A stretch of 21,091 nucleotides of DNA, from assembly GCA_002503215.1 (NCBI GenBank), contig DARG01000011.1:1-21091 (forward strand). The letters run 5' to 3'. Source of the DNA: Candidatus Parvarchaeota archaeon UBA446. Its GTDB lineage: Archaea > Nanobdellota > Nanobdellia > Parvarchaeales > Parvarchaeaceae. The notes under the pieces were generated by a model. The model had not been told where the DNA came from. It worked only from the letters and a program-made list of their open reading frames with translations, and searched no databases. Of the stretch, positions 1 to 6,230 are shown piece after piece. The number at the start of each line of letters is the position of its first letter. Position 1 is the first letter of the stretch. The position numbers and the translations under genes were made by a program.

Positions 1-28
1 CGCAGAATAAAACCGCCAGAAGAAAAGT

Positions 29-48
29 GATCTAAATGAAATTAGATC
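29..48. repeat. Short inverted repeat upstream of galT-like gene
   Basis: GATCTAA at 29-35 and TTAGATC at 42-48 can form a 7-bp hairpin with a 6-nt loop. It lies just after two possible stop codons (28-30 in frame 1, 33-35 in frame 3), so it may mark the 3' end of a gene that enters from the left. The arms are AT-rich and no run of T follows, so a terminator role is only a guess. Confidence 0.25.
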
Positions 49-85
49 TATAGGATTAGATAATTAGAACAACAAAATAACAATG

Positions 86-98
86 TTTTTATAGTTTA
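86..98 (+). promoter_or_regulatory. TATA-type promoter for galT-like gene
   Basis: TTTTTATAGTTTA is centred about 25 nt before the ATG at 117. This predicts a leaderless or nearly leaderless transcript, the pattern seen for most genes in the window. Confidence 0.5.
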
Positions 99-116
99 TT
101 TCCATAATTAACTAAT

Positions 117-1070
117 ATGTCCGAAATTCCATTTAAAGGCGAGATTAGAAGGGACTACTTAACTGGTTCGGATGTTATATTTACTTTGTCTAGGGACACT
201 AGGCCCAGAGATTTTAGGAATGATGAAAGTTTATATGGAAATAAAACAGACTGCCAATTCGAATACGGTAAGGAGAGTTTTAATACTACAATAAAGACTG
301 TTGGAAAACCTTGGAAACTTAGATTGATGTACAACAAATATCCTATTGTTAATTCTGGCGTAGAATCTTTTTTAGAAAATGGATTTTTAAAAAAATATTC
401 TAACTATGGCAAGTCATACGTAGTAGTAGATACCCCAAATCACTTAATGAAATTCCATGAAATAGATAATGCAGATTTGTATGAGTGGTTTAAACTTCTC
501 ATAGAAGGGGAAAAAATGATGTATGAAGATAAAAAAATAAAACACGTCTATGTTTTCAAAAATAGCGGAAGTATAAGTGGGGGAAGCATATACCACCAGC
601 ATACTCAGATAATAGGCCTGCCGTTTATACTTCCAGTTATAAAACAGGATTTGCTTATCATAAAAGAAAACCACAATAAATGTATAATAGAAGACGCAAT
701 AAAAATAGACAAAGAAAGAATTCTAATAGAAGATAAATATGCCTTGGCGTTCTCTCCTTTTGGATCCAGATTTAAAGGAATGTCGATAATAACTGTCAAA
801 AGACACATAAACCACATAACGAAATTAAATGATGCAGAGATATTAAGTATAATAAACATGTTAAAAGAAATACTTAAAAGAAACGAAAAGATATTCGGTG
901 CGCACTCTTATAATATAATGTTCCATGAAATGAAAAGTTCCCCTGAATTACATTTATACCTAGAGATAACTCCAAGATTCTCTAATATAGGTTCTATGGA
1001 ATTATCCGGGGTATTTATGAACTCATTAAGACCAGAAGTTTATGTAAAAAAATTTAGAGATGCCGTTTGA
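117..1070 (+). CDS. Galactose-1-phosphate uridylyltransferase-like protein (GalT/HIT superfamily)
   Basis: A 317-residue protein with the two-half GalT layout. The N-terminus (residues 11-32) has the family pattern RxDxLTG...RDTRPRDF. The catalytic HIT signature is HQHTQ at 160-164, matching HPHxQ, with H162 as the expected uridylylated histidine. The second half carries HLYLEITPR (279-287) followed by a 'GxxELSGxxMNxxxPE' segment, also typical of GalT. Known GalT swaps UMP between UDP-glucose and galactose-1-phosphate in the Leloir pathway. Here the usual N-terminal CPFC zinc motif reads CQFE (46-49), so the first zinc site looks lost, and HPH is HQH; the true substrate may therefore differ. 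It ends one base from the convergent nucleotidyltransferase, which would make or use NDP-sugars. A TATA element lies about 25 nt upstream. The family call is firm; the substrate is not. Confidence 0.8.
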   Translation: MSEIPFKGEIRRDYLTGSDVIFTLSRDTRPRDFRNDESLYGNKTDCQFEYGKESFNTTIKTVGKPWKLRLMYNKYPIVNSGVESFLENGFLKKYSNYGKSYVVVDTPNHLMKFHEIDNADLYEWFKLLIEGEKMMYEDKKIKHVYVFKNSGSISGGSIYHQHTQIIGLPFILPVIKQDLLIIKENHNKCIIEDAIKIDKERILIEDKYALAFSPFGSRFKGMSIITVKRHINHITKLNDAEILSIINMLKEILKRNEKIFGAHSYNIMFHEMKSSPELHLYLEITPRFSNIGSMELSGVFMNSLRPEVYVKKFRDAV

Positions 1071-1071
1071 A

Positions 1072-2049
1072 CTAGATTTGCGATAATAAACTATCAAGAT
1101 TATTTTTAGTTCCATACATTCCAACACCGCCTATAAGTATCGTCTTTACCGGGGCGCTAGCATTTTTAATGTAATTGAAAAAATCCTGTTTATATTTTTC
1201 TTCCATGTTTTGACGAATAAACAATCCAAATTCTCCGACATCATAATGTCTGAATACGGATTTGTCTATCATATACCCATAAACATTACCTTCCTTTGCC
1301 TGCATATCCAATAGATCTGTTATTTGATATTCTCCGCCAAAACCTCTTTTTATTTTCCCAACTTTATTCTGAGCATCCTCATTTAGCAGGTATATACCTC
1401 CTCCGACCGAGATATTAGTCATATTATCTTTTAGATATTCTAAAGTGGGCTTTTCTATTATTCTGGATAATTTATATGTTTTATTGGATATCTTAGCACC
1501 GTAGGCTGCCGATTTATTTGATATGGTTTTAGGATCTGCATATGTCATGGAAACCAACGTATCTCCATTATAATTGGAAAGCATATCTTTTAGGAGAAGA
1601 TGATTTCCCCCATTTACACTTTGCTGGATTACATCGGATAACATTACTACTGCAGGCTCATCATTTAAAAATCCTTTATCATATGCTACTTTCAAAGCCT
1701 TCGCAGTTCCCAAAGGTTTATGCGTTTTCTTGTCTACGCCTTGAAATCCAATACTAAATTTTATTCTACCGTTTTCTATCTGTTTACGATACTCTGGCAT
1801 GTTGATAATGCTATTTTCTATGGAAAAATAATCCGCCACTTGTTGAAAAGTTCCTTTCCCTTCGGGATCGTTCCTAGACACTAAGAGTATATCGCGTATT
1901 CCAGATTGTATTAGCTGATCCGCTATTAATTTTGTTATCGGTGAATTACCTAGAGGTAGCATCGGCTTTGGTATGTAATAAGTAATTGGCCTTGAACGGG
2001 TTCCGCTACCAGAAGCGAATATTACTCCTTTTGATATATTCTTTGCCAT
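1072..2049 (-). CDS. Sugar-phosphate nucleotidyltransferase
   Basis: A 325-residue Rossmann-like nucleotidyltransferase (NTP_transferase family). The nucleotide-binding loop is GSGTRSRPIT at residues 14-23, close to the family GxGTRxxPxT, followed by PKPMLPLG (27-34) with the conserved lysine K28. An internal VVMLSD supplies the metal-binding aspartate, and YDVGE near residue 270 matches the C-terminal motif of glucose-1-phosphate uridylyl/thymidylyltransferases. Enzymes of this family join an NTP to a sugar-1-phosphate to give an NDP-sugar and pyrophosphate. Which NTP and sugar are used cannot be read from the sequence. The length fits the GalU/RfbA type without an acetyltransferase beta-helix. 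It converges on the GalT-like gene, a plausible functional partner. A TATA element (about 2070-2082) overlaps the 3' edge of the upstream membrane-protein region. Confidence 0.85.
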   Translation of the reverse strand: MAKNISKGVIFASGSGTRSRPITYYIPKPMLPLGNSPITKLIADQLIQSGIRDILLVSRNDPEGKGTFQQVADYFSIENSIINMPEYRKQIENGRIKFSIGFQGVDKKTHKPLGTAKALKVAYDKGFLNDEPAVVMLSDVIQQSVNGGNHLLLKDMLSNYNGDTLVSMTYADPKTISNKSAAYGAKISNKTYKLSRIIEKPTLEYLKDNMTNISVGGGIYLLNEDAQNKVGKIKRGFGGEYQITDLLDMQAKEGNVYGYMIDKSVFRHYDVGEFGLFIRQNMEEKYKQDFFNYIKNASAPVKTILIGGVGMYGTKNNLDSLLSQI

Positions 2050-2085
2050 TTAGATTAGTGATATAAACTAACTTAAATACTAATA

Positions 2086-2742
2086 TTAAGCTGGATTAGT
2101 TCGCTTTTTCTTTAATTTTTTATTTGGAGCTAGTTGCATAAGTGACAGAGGATATGCAATTATTATAATAAACTCAAAGAAATAAGAGATGTAAGGTAAC
2201 AAACTTAGTATTGATACTATTATTCCAAGGATTAAAAAGACTGCAAATAAAACCCACCAATTACCTCTTGTAAGTTGCCAACTCCTACGTAAAGCGTCCA
2301 ACGGGCTCTTTTTCTCAACGGCAGAGGATACTGGTGCCAGTATAAATTTAAAAAGAAGGTATATACCGGGGATTATGAACGCTATAAATCCTAAAGTAAC
2401 TATAACTCCCGTTATTATATCTGTAGCAAGAAAAACTGGAAATCTATAAACTGCCATTTTCAGCGTGTACTTTATATTTTTATTCTTATTAAAAACGCGT
2501 ATAAAGGTAATATCCTGAAGGAAAACGCTGAATAACATAAATAGTATCATATAAATTACTAAGAAACTCACATTCGATATTACGGTCCCTTTTGAAGTTA
2601 TAAAGGAGGAAATTGGTGAACTTATTGATAATGCAAAAAGAACAGAAGCGACGGTATATATCACTGCTAAAGCAAATATGAAATAATCGCTAAATAAAAT
2701 TACAAAACTCTGCTTTATCACATAAGCAAAATCGAATGCCAT
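2086..2742 (-). CDS. Polytopic membrane protein (GDPD-type membrane-domain-like)
   Basis: A 218-residue very hydrophobic protein with about six predicted membrane spans and a basic C-terminal tail (KKLKKKRTNPA). It contains the segment 'SPLDALRRSWQLTRGNWW' at about 151-168, which resembles the conserved 'AxxxSWxLTxGxxW' block of the membrane proteins often labelled glycerophosphoryl-diester-phosphodiesterase membrane domain or related archaeal DUFs. No catalytic domain is present. Function is unknown; a membrane-organising or transport role would be a guess. It is divergent from the wHTH gene at 2811, with 68 nt between the starts. Confidence 0.65.
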   Translation of the reverse strand: MAFDFAYVIKQSFVILFSDYFIFALAVIYTVASVLFALSISSPISSFITSKGTVISNVSFLVIYMILFMLFSVFLQDITFIRVFNKNKNIKYTLKMAVYRFPVFLATDIITGVIVTLGFIAFIIPGIYLLFKFILAPVSSAVEKKSPLDALRRSWQLTRGNWWVLFAVFLILGIIVSILSLLPYISYFFEFIIIIAYPLSLMQLAPNKKLKKKRTNPA

Positions 2743-2758
2743 GTTTAATCAATTATTC

Positions 2759-2792
2759 CAATAAATAAATAGTTAAGAATCAATAAATAAAT
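2759..2792. repeat. Twin 12-nt direct repeat in a divergent promoter
   Basis: CAATAAATAAAT occurs at 2759-2770 and again at 2781-2792, with a period of 22 bp (about two helical turns), between two divergent start codons at 2742 (minus) and 2811 (plus). Each copy sits at the TATA distance of one gene: the right copy 19-30 nt before 2811, and the left copy, read on the minus strand, 17-28 nt before 2742. They may simply be the two TATA boxes, or operator half-sites for the adjacent winged-helix protein. Confidence 0.4.
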
Positions 2793-2810
2793 CAAACCAC
2801 TATAAAAATC

Positions 2811-3161
2811 ATGGAAGAACTATTATATATGATATATGGAAAACATCCCAAAAGTATGAAATTATATCCGGAAGCGGAAAAAATAATAAACATCATAAGA
2901 GAGAAGGGGAGCGTAAGCAGGGATGAACTCGCTAATATCCTTAATATAGATCTAGATTCTCCAAATGGGAAAAAACACTTTTATAACCTGGTATCTCCGA
3001 TGTTTAACAGGATACTTGTTTCCGAGCACAAAGGTAAGAGCGTTTATTACAGACTTTCATATGATTTATTCAGGGTTTATATAGATGGGATAAGAAGAAA
3101 AGCGAAATATTACCTCATAAAAAATGCGGAAAATGAAAAAGACGATGAGGATAAGCAATGA
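2811..3161 (+). CDS. Winged-helix (wHTH) DNA-binding protein
   Basis: A 116-residue, basic, helix-rich protein. Residues about 20-85 read as a winged helix: 'AEKIINIIREKGSVSRDELANIL' looks like helices 1 and 2 of an HTH, followed by a segment ending in 'HKGKSVYYRLS', a typical wing strand pair. Positively charged residues dominate the rest. Its stop codon overlaps the next start (ATGA at 3158-3161), so it is translationally coupled to the corrinoid adenosyltransferase. This suggests, but does not show, that it controls that gene or the divergent membrane protein. No ligand-binding domain is visible. Confidence 0.7.
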   Translation: MEELLYMIYGKHPKSMKLYPEAEKIINIIREKGSVSRDELANILNIDLDSPNGKKHFYNLVSPMFNRILVSEHKGKSVYYRLSYDLFRVYIDGIRRKAKYYLIKNAENEKDDEDKQ

Positions 3162-3685
3162 TGTATTACACAGGTAAAGGAGACAAAGGGAGCACTGATA
3201 TAAGAAAAGGAAGAGTAAAAAAAGATAGCGAAATAATAGAACTTATAGGGAGCCTAGATGAACTCAATGCCTTTATCGGATATTCCATAAGCAAAATTAA
3301 GTACAAAGATATTAGAGAGATGCTTAAAAGCACAGAGCTTAGACTGTATTACATAAGCGCGATAGTTTCAGGGTATGATAATCTTGTAAAAAACAAGAAA
3401 ATCATTATAAATGAGGAGGATATAACTGAAATTGAAAAAGATATAGATATACTTTCTAAGGAGATTAAACCGCTTATAAAATTTTTGTACCCAAACGGAA
3501 GTGAAGCTTCATGTATTGTAAATATATGCAGGGCAATCACAAGAAGAACGGAAAGACGAATGGTAAGATGCAGAATAAAAAATGAAAATGCGCTGAAGTA
3601 TATGAACAGGCTTTCTTCTCTGCTATTTGTAATTTTCAGAGTTCTGAATAAGAGAGAAAATATTAAAGAAGATACTTTTAATTAA
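3158..3685 (+). CDS. Corrinoid (cob(I)alamin) adenosyltransferase, PduO type
   Basis: A 175-residue helical protein of the PduO/MMAB family, which transfers adenosyl from ATP to cob(I)alamin to make coenzyme B12. Visible signatures are the N-terminal ATP loop TGKGDKGST (5-13), the GSLDELNAFIG block (31-41), the RRTERR basic motif (129-134) and MNRLSSLLFVIFR (149-161). The usual family sequence in the last block is NRLSDxLF; here the aspartate is serine (S154), and the usual histidine before the RxxxRR segment is asparagine (N122). The fold seems intact but the active-site edge is altered. It starts within the stop of the wHTH gene and its stop (TAA, 3683-3685) overlaps the stop of convergent rpl10e by three bases. 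No B12-dependent enzyme is present in the window. The family call is strong; activity is inferred. Confidence 0.85.
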   Translation: MMYYTGKGDKGSTDIRKGRVKKDSEIIELIGSLDELNAFIGYSISKIKYKDIREMLKSTELRLYYISAIVSGYDNLVKNKKIIINEEDITEIEKDIDILSKEIKPLIKFLYPNGSEASCIVNICRAITRRTERRMVRCRIKNENALKYMNRLSSLLFVIFRVLNKRENIKEDTFN

Positions 3686-4197
3686 GCTACTACGACTCTT
3701 GTCTGTATTCCGAGTTTTTTACTCATCTTGAATGCAGCCGTTTTAGCAGCTTTCAAATTATTCTTATCTACATGTATCTCAAATATCCTTGTTCCTGCGT
3801 TTAATCTGGCAGCTAGACCTATTGGTTTACCAAAAGATTTCTGCATACCTGAAGAGAAACGGTCTGCTCCTGCGCCGGTAGCCAGCTTATGCTCTCTCAA
3901 TACATGGTGAGGATAGGACACTACAACTATGTGAAAATTCTGATCTGTAATACTGTCAGTTAGGAATTTATTTGCGACTATTCTTGCTGCTTCCAATGCA
4001 TTGTCTCTAAGAATTAACGTCTTTTCAGATACTAAAAAGACCTTACTGTCAAATTCCTTCTTTGTATTTCCGGAGTGATACTGTGTAAGTTTAGGGCGCT
4101 GTGCTATTTTTATATAGTTCTTCGTCTTATACTTCGATTTTCTGGTATATGGCAGTTTATAGCCACGATAAGCTCGTCCAGGTCTAAGTTTTACCAT
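3682..4197 (-). CDS. rpl10e: 50S ribosomal protein L10e (uL16 family)
   Basis: A 171-residue protein, full length for archaeal L10e/uL16. It begins MVKLRPGRAYRG and contains the family features 'GAGADRFSSGMQKSFGKPIG' around residues 107-126 and the terminal 'KAAxxxKxLGIQTRVVV'. L10e sits at the A-site side of the large subunit near 5S rRNA and contacts tRNA. Its start lies two bases after the stop of a 66-residue small protein, and the upstream AAAGGAGAT about 10 nt before the ATG is a plausible ribosome-binding site, so it is probably co-transcribed with that protein. Convergent with the adenosyltransferase gene, sharing a TTAA. Confidence 0.96.
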   Translation of the reverse strand: MVKLRPGRAYRGYKLPYTRKSKYKTKNYIKIAQRPKLTQYHSGNTKKEFDSKVFLVSEKTLILRDNALEAARIVANKFLTDSITDQNFHIVVVSYPHHVLREHKLATGAGADRFSSGMQKSFGKPIGLAARLNAGTRIFEIHVDKNNLKAAKTAAFKMSKKLGIQTRVVVA

Positions 4198-4199
4198 AG

Positions 4200-4400
4200 T
4201 TACTTTTTATCTCCTTTTTCTTTTGAAAAAACAAATGTTATTTTTCCAGAAAGTTTTATTGATTCCTTAATATTTGGGATTTTTATCTCAAAATTATCGA
4301 GACTTAAAGATAAATTTTTATTCCTTCCGCCGAGCATACCGAACAACATCTGCGGTAATAGCTTAAACAATTGATTGTTATCACTGTGATCCTTTTCCAT
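4200..4400 (-). CDS. Small protein A, paralogue of 4475-4696
   Basis: A 66-residue protein not recognised as a known family. The N-terminal part (about 9-26) is a possible amphipathic helix; residues 30-60 alternate polar and hydrophobic residues like two or three beta strands (LSLSLDNFEIKIP, then IKLSGKITFVFSK), ending in a charged tail. Its C-terminal half aligns without gaps to that of the next upstream small gene, sharing the SxxLD start, central I and K positions, and the FSxxxK end. It is followed after two bases by rpl10e. A TATA-like TTTATAAATA (about 4424-4433) lies about 28 nt upstream of its ATG, so it probably heads the rpl10e transcript. Function unknown; a ribosome-associated role is only suggested by position. 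Confidence 0.65.
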   Translation of the reverse strand: MEKDHSDNNQLFKLLPQMLFGMLGGRNKNLSLSLDNFEIKIPNIKESIKLSGKITFVFSKEKGDKK

Positions 4401-4474
4401 AGAGTAATTATTAGATAATCTTTATTTATAAATATTTAAACCTAATGATTAATAAAAATGCATAAAATGCACCT

Positions 4475-4696
4475 TTATTTCTTCTCCTTGTTCTCCTCTT
4501 TCTTACCGGAAAAATCCAAATCTACTTTCGCAGATATATTTATAGGATACTTTAAACCAGACATGCTTATTCTTAAACTATCAAGATTTACCGAGATTTT
4601 TTTAGGCTTGTCTTTCTGTTCCTGCATTGTATCTTTTATAACATCTAATACTCCTCTTATTGCGTCGTATATACCATTCTCTTCTTTCTTTTCCAT
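4475..4696 (-). CDS. Small protein B, paralogue of 4200-4400
   Basis: A 73-residue, highly charged protein not assigned to a known family. Residues about 7-30 look helical, and residues 34-64 form the same alternating pattern as small protein A (ISVNLDSLRISMSGLKYPI, then ISAKVDLDFSGKK), with a Lys/Glu-rich tail. It has its own TATA-like AGTTATATAAGC at about 4715-4726, 20-30 nt before the ATG, indicating a leaderless transcript. The pair probably arose by duplication. Expression as protein is supported by the conserved pattern between the two copies, not by any known homologue. Confidence 0.6.
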   Translation of the reverse strand: MEKKEENGIYDAIRGVLDVIKDTMQEQKDKPKKISVNLDSLRISMSGLKYPINISAKVDLDFSGKKEENKEKK

Positions 4697-4792
4697 AAGG
4701 CTTTATGATTTTGATAGCTTATATAACTTTGCGACTAGAGAAAACTTTTTTATTTTGATAAAATAACAGCATTTTAAAATATAAAAATAAAA

Positions 4793-4875
4793 CGTCGGGA
4801 GTGGGATTCGAACCCACGCAGGCTTTCGCCAACACGCTTAGCAGGCGTGCCTCGTAACCGCTTGAGTATCCCGAC
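4793..4875 (-). tRNA. tRNA-Ser (anticodon GCU)
   Basis: On the minus strand the acceptor stem GUCGGGA/UCCCGAC encloses a D arm, an anticodon stem CACGC/GCGUG with loop CUGCUAA (anticodon GCU, reading AGC/AGU), a long variable arm (GGCGAAAGCC hairpin) and a T arm GUGGG-UUCGAAU-CCCAC. The long variable arm and discriminator G are serine features. The 3' CCA is not encoded. No intron. A TATA-like stretch lies at about 4898-4912, and T-rich sequence follows the 3' end. Confidence 0.96.
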
Positions 4876-4935
4876 TTATTAAAGATAGGGCGATTGATTA
4901 TATTTTAACTTATTCTATATTAAATAATATAAAAA

Positions 4936-5202
4936 ATGACAGGCCATGGCCTCGAAACAGCTATCCGTATAGAGAGTAACAGCATTTTCTCCTCACAGTT
5001 TACCTACAAGCACACTCCAGTCTAATTACGGTTGCTCCCTTCCGGGCCTGGCCGGGTTTTTAAACCAAAGCATCCTATAGGGCTGTGAATCTACGATAGC
5101 TCTGTTACTATGTACAGAATCACTGTCCCTCAGCCACGCTTCACCGCGCCTAAAGTCCGTTTGCGCTACAGAGAGGGACTAACTCTCCGGCTAGCCTGTC
5201 AG
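4936..5202 (-). ncRNA. Signal recognition particle RNA (7S, archaeal type)
   Basis: Minus-strand RNA of about 266 nt. The decisive element is the helix 8 hairpin with CCAGGCCCGGAAGGGAGC (about 5036-5055), including the GGAAG apical loop and the asymmetric loop bound by SRP54. The 5' and 3' ends pair as UGACAGGC/GCCUGUCA (5194-5201 with 4937-4944), which is the helix 1 closure typical of archaeal SRP RNA. The 5' part, with GGCGCGGUGAAGCGUGGC, fits the Alu-domain hairpins. The RNA binds SRP54 and SRP19 and targets nascent membrane and secreted proteins. A TATA-like TTATTTAATG lies about 25-35 nt upstream of the 5' end. End positions are accurate to a few bases. Confidence 0.93.
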
Positions 5203-5505
5203 TATTATAGTAAACATTTACATTAAATAAGTTTAATTCTCTGCCTAATAGTTTGACAAAGTAGCATATTGCACTAATTAGTCTCCACTTTTACTTGATG
5301 AACCTTCTTTTATTTACTTAACTATTTTATTGCTTACTGAATCCATTTCCAAGTTCTACAATTATACCTAGTTTTATATAAGAATTAAAAGAGCAGTATA
5401 TACTAGAACGTAGATTACTGAGGATATTATTTATTTTATAAAAAATATTATTGGAAATATTTTAAGAAATAAAAGCGTATATACTCAACCAAACATGGAA
5501 TTAAT
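5203..5505. other. Gene-free AT-rich spacer between SRP RNA and RNA candidate
   Basis: About 300 nt with no credible reading frame. It holds the SRP RNA promoter (minus strand, near 5225-5240), the TATA box of the RNA candidate (near 5480) and a perfect 10-nt palindrome ACTAATTAGT at about 5273-5282. I see no further structure. Confidence 0.5.
5474..5485 (+). promoter_or_regulatory. TATA element for structured RNA candidate
   Basis: AGCGTATATACT is centred near 5480, about 26 nt before the first base of the foldable element at 5506, the normal archaeal TATA-to-start distance. A purine-rich BRE-like AAAA precedes it. Confidence 0.4.
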
Positions 5506-5605
5506 GGTCACAGTGAAATGCGTATAAACCGAAGCATGGGGCTGAGTAAATCCCTATAATTAGGGTGATGCCTATTAATGGATCGGTGATGCGTTTATTG
5601 TGACC
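5506..5605 (+). ncRNA. Unrecognised structured RNA candidate
   Basis: A 100-nt element whose ends pair in a 12-bp stem: GGUCACAGUGAA (5506-5517) with UUUAUUGUGACC (5594-5605), including two G-U pairs. Inside are a further stem ACCGA/UCGGU (5528-5532 with 5583-5587), a possible GCAU/AUGC helix (5534-5537 with 5568-5571) and a hairpin CCCUA-UAAU-UAGGG (5552-5565). GGUGAUGC is repeated at 5564-5571 and 5585-5592, and the 5' strand carries a similar GUGAAAUGCG. The neighbouring 300 nt hold no gene. Separate TATA elements precede this block (about 5480) and the VKOR gene (about 5611), so it looks like an independent RNA rather than a leader. It contains CUGA and UGAUG strings, but not in a proper C/D-box arrangement. 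It is not tRNA, SRP RNA or RNase P RNA. Strand is inferred from the promoter. Confidence 0.45.
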
Positions 5606-5610
5606 CTTAC

Positions 5611-5620
5611 TATAATAAAA
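5611..5620 (+). promoter_or_regulatory. TATA element for VKOR gene
   Basis: TATAATAAAA ends 18 nt before the ATG at 5638 (centre about 24 nt away), so the VKOR mRNA would be leaderless and start downstream of the structured element. Confidence 0.5.
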
Positions 5621-5637
5621 TTTATTGATAGGGAAAC

Positions 5638-6135
5638 ATGTTAAAAAGCAGAGTAAGCGCAAGAGACTTCGTGATTCTTATTGCAATGTCCATCGTCGGC
5701 ATAATTTCCTCAACAATTGTCATAATAGAGCTGAACATAGTCCATAGCCTGCCTCCCTACTGCAAAATACCAGTTTCTGTCGGAGGCAATGTACTTAACT
5801 GTGCAAAAGTGCTTTTAAGCCCGTACGCTAGCATAGGCCCATTCTCACTGGATTTTCTGGCGGCCATATGGTTCATAATAAACATAATATTCGTTGTTTC
5901 CATCGCTATGACATCAAAATCGACTGCAAAAAAAGTATTGAATATTATGTTTGTATGGAGATTCTTAGGAATAATTGTAGTTGGATACTTATTATTCCTG
6001 GAGTTCGTAGTACTGCATGCAATATGTGTATACTGTACGGCAATGCACATCGCGATAGTGCTGGACTTCGTCATAGTAAGCTACATACTCTTTTCAAAGA
6101 AATCTAAAATAAGACAAGATATACTATCGCAGTGA
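5638..6135 (+). CDS. Vitamin K epoxide reductase (VKOR) family protein
   Basis: A 165-residue membrane protein with four to five predicted spans (about 11-31, 68-92, 103-124, 130-152). All catalytic positions of the VKOR family are visible: the loop cysteines C42 and C55, the conserved serine S61 shortly after, and the active-site CVYC at 130-133 at the edge of a membrane helix. VKOR homologues in prokaryotes re-oxidise a DsbA-like thioredoxin partner and pass electrons to quinone, driving disulfide formation outside the membrane. Unlike many bacterial versions there is no fused thioredoxin domain, and no DsbA-like gene is present in the window, so the partner must lie elsewhere. The nearby secreted proteins contain paired cysteines and could be clients. 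The start is supported by a TATA box about 24 nt upstream. Confidence 0.88.
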   Translation: MLKSRVSARDFVILIAMSIVGIISSTIVIIELNIVHSLPPYCKIPVSVGGNVLNCAKVLLSPYASIGPFSLDFLAAIWFIINIIFVVSIAMTSKSTAKKVLNIMFVWRFLGIIVVGYLLFLEFVVLHAICVYCTAMHIAIVLDFVIVSYILFSKKSKIRQDILSQ

Positions 6136-6230
6136 CTTACTGGTTTGTACGCCAATTGGACTCTATTAATTACTTAGAACTCCCAACCTTTCATATGCTC
6201 CTTCTGATCTTTACACAAGTATACCTAAAA

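Noticed and set aside
1..35. 3' end of a gene entering from the left
   Set aside because: Two frames are open to a stop (28-30 and 33-35), but fewer than 12 codons are available and no motif is seen, so no feature is claimed.
5203..5505. Hidden small gene or second RNA in the AT-rich spacer
   Set aside because: Only short frames with poor composition; the 10-nt palindrome at 5273-5282 is too short to mean much alone.
5538..5592. TPP riboswitch, because of GGGGCUGAG...CCC
   Set aside because: The string resembles the THI-box start, but the P3 stem and the conserved 3' half (CUGAUCUGGAUAAU-like) are absent, the next gene is VKOR, and a separate TATA box lies between.
5542..5592. C/D-box guide RNA from CUGA and two UGAUG strings
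   Set aside because: The boxes are in the wrong order and spacing: there is no box D near the 3' end, and no stem abuts CUGA as a K-turn needs. A degenerate form cannot be excluded, so only the general RNA candidate is reported.
5757..6074. Antisense frame opposite VKOR
   Set aside because: VKOR has all catalytic residues and a promoter; the opposite frame has neither.
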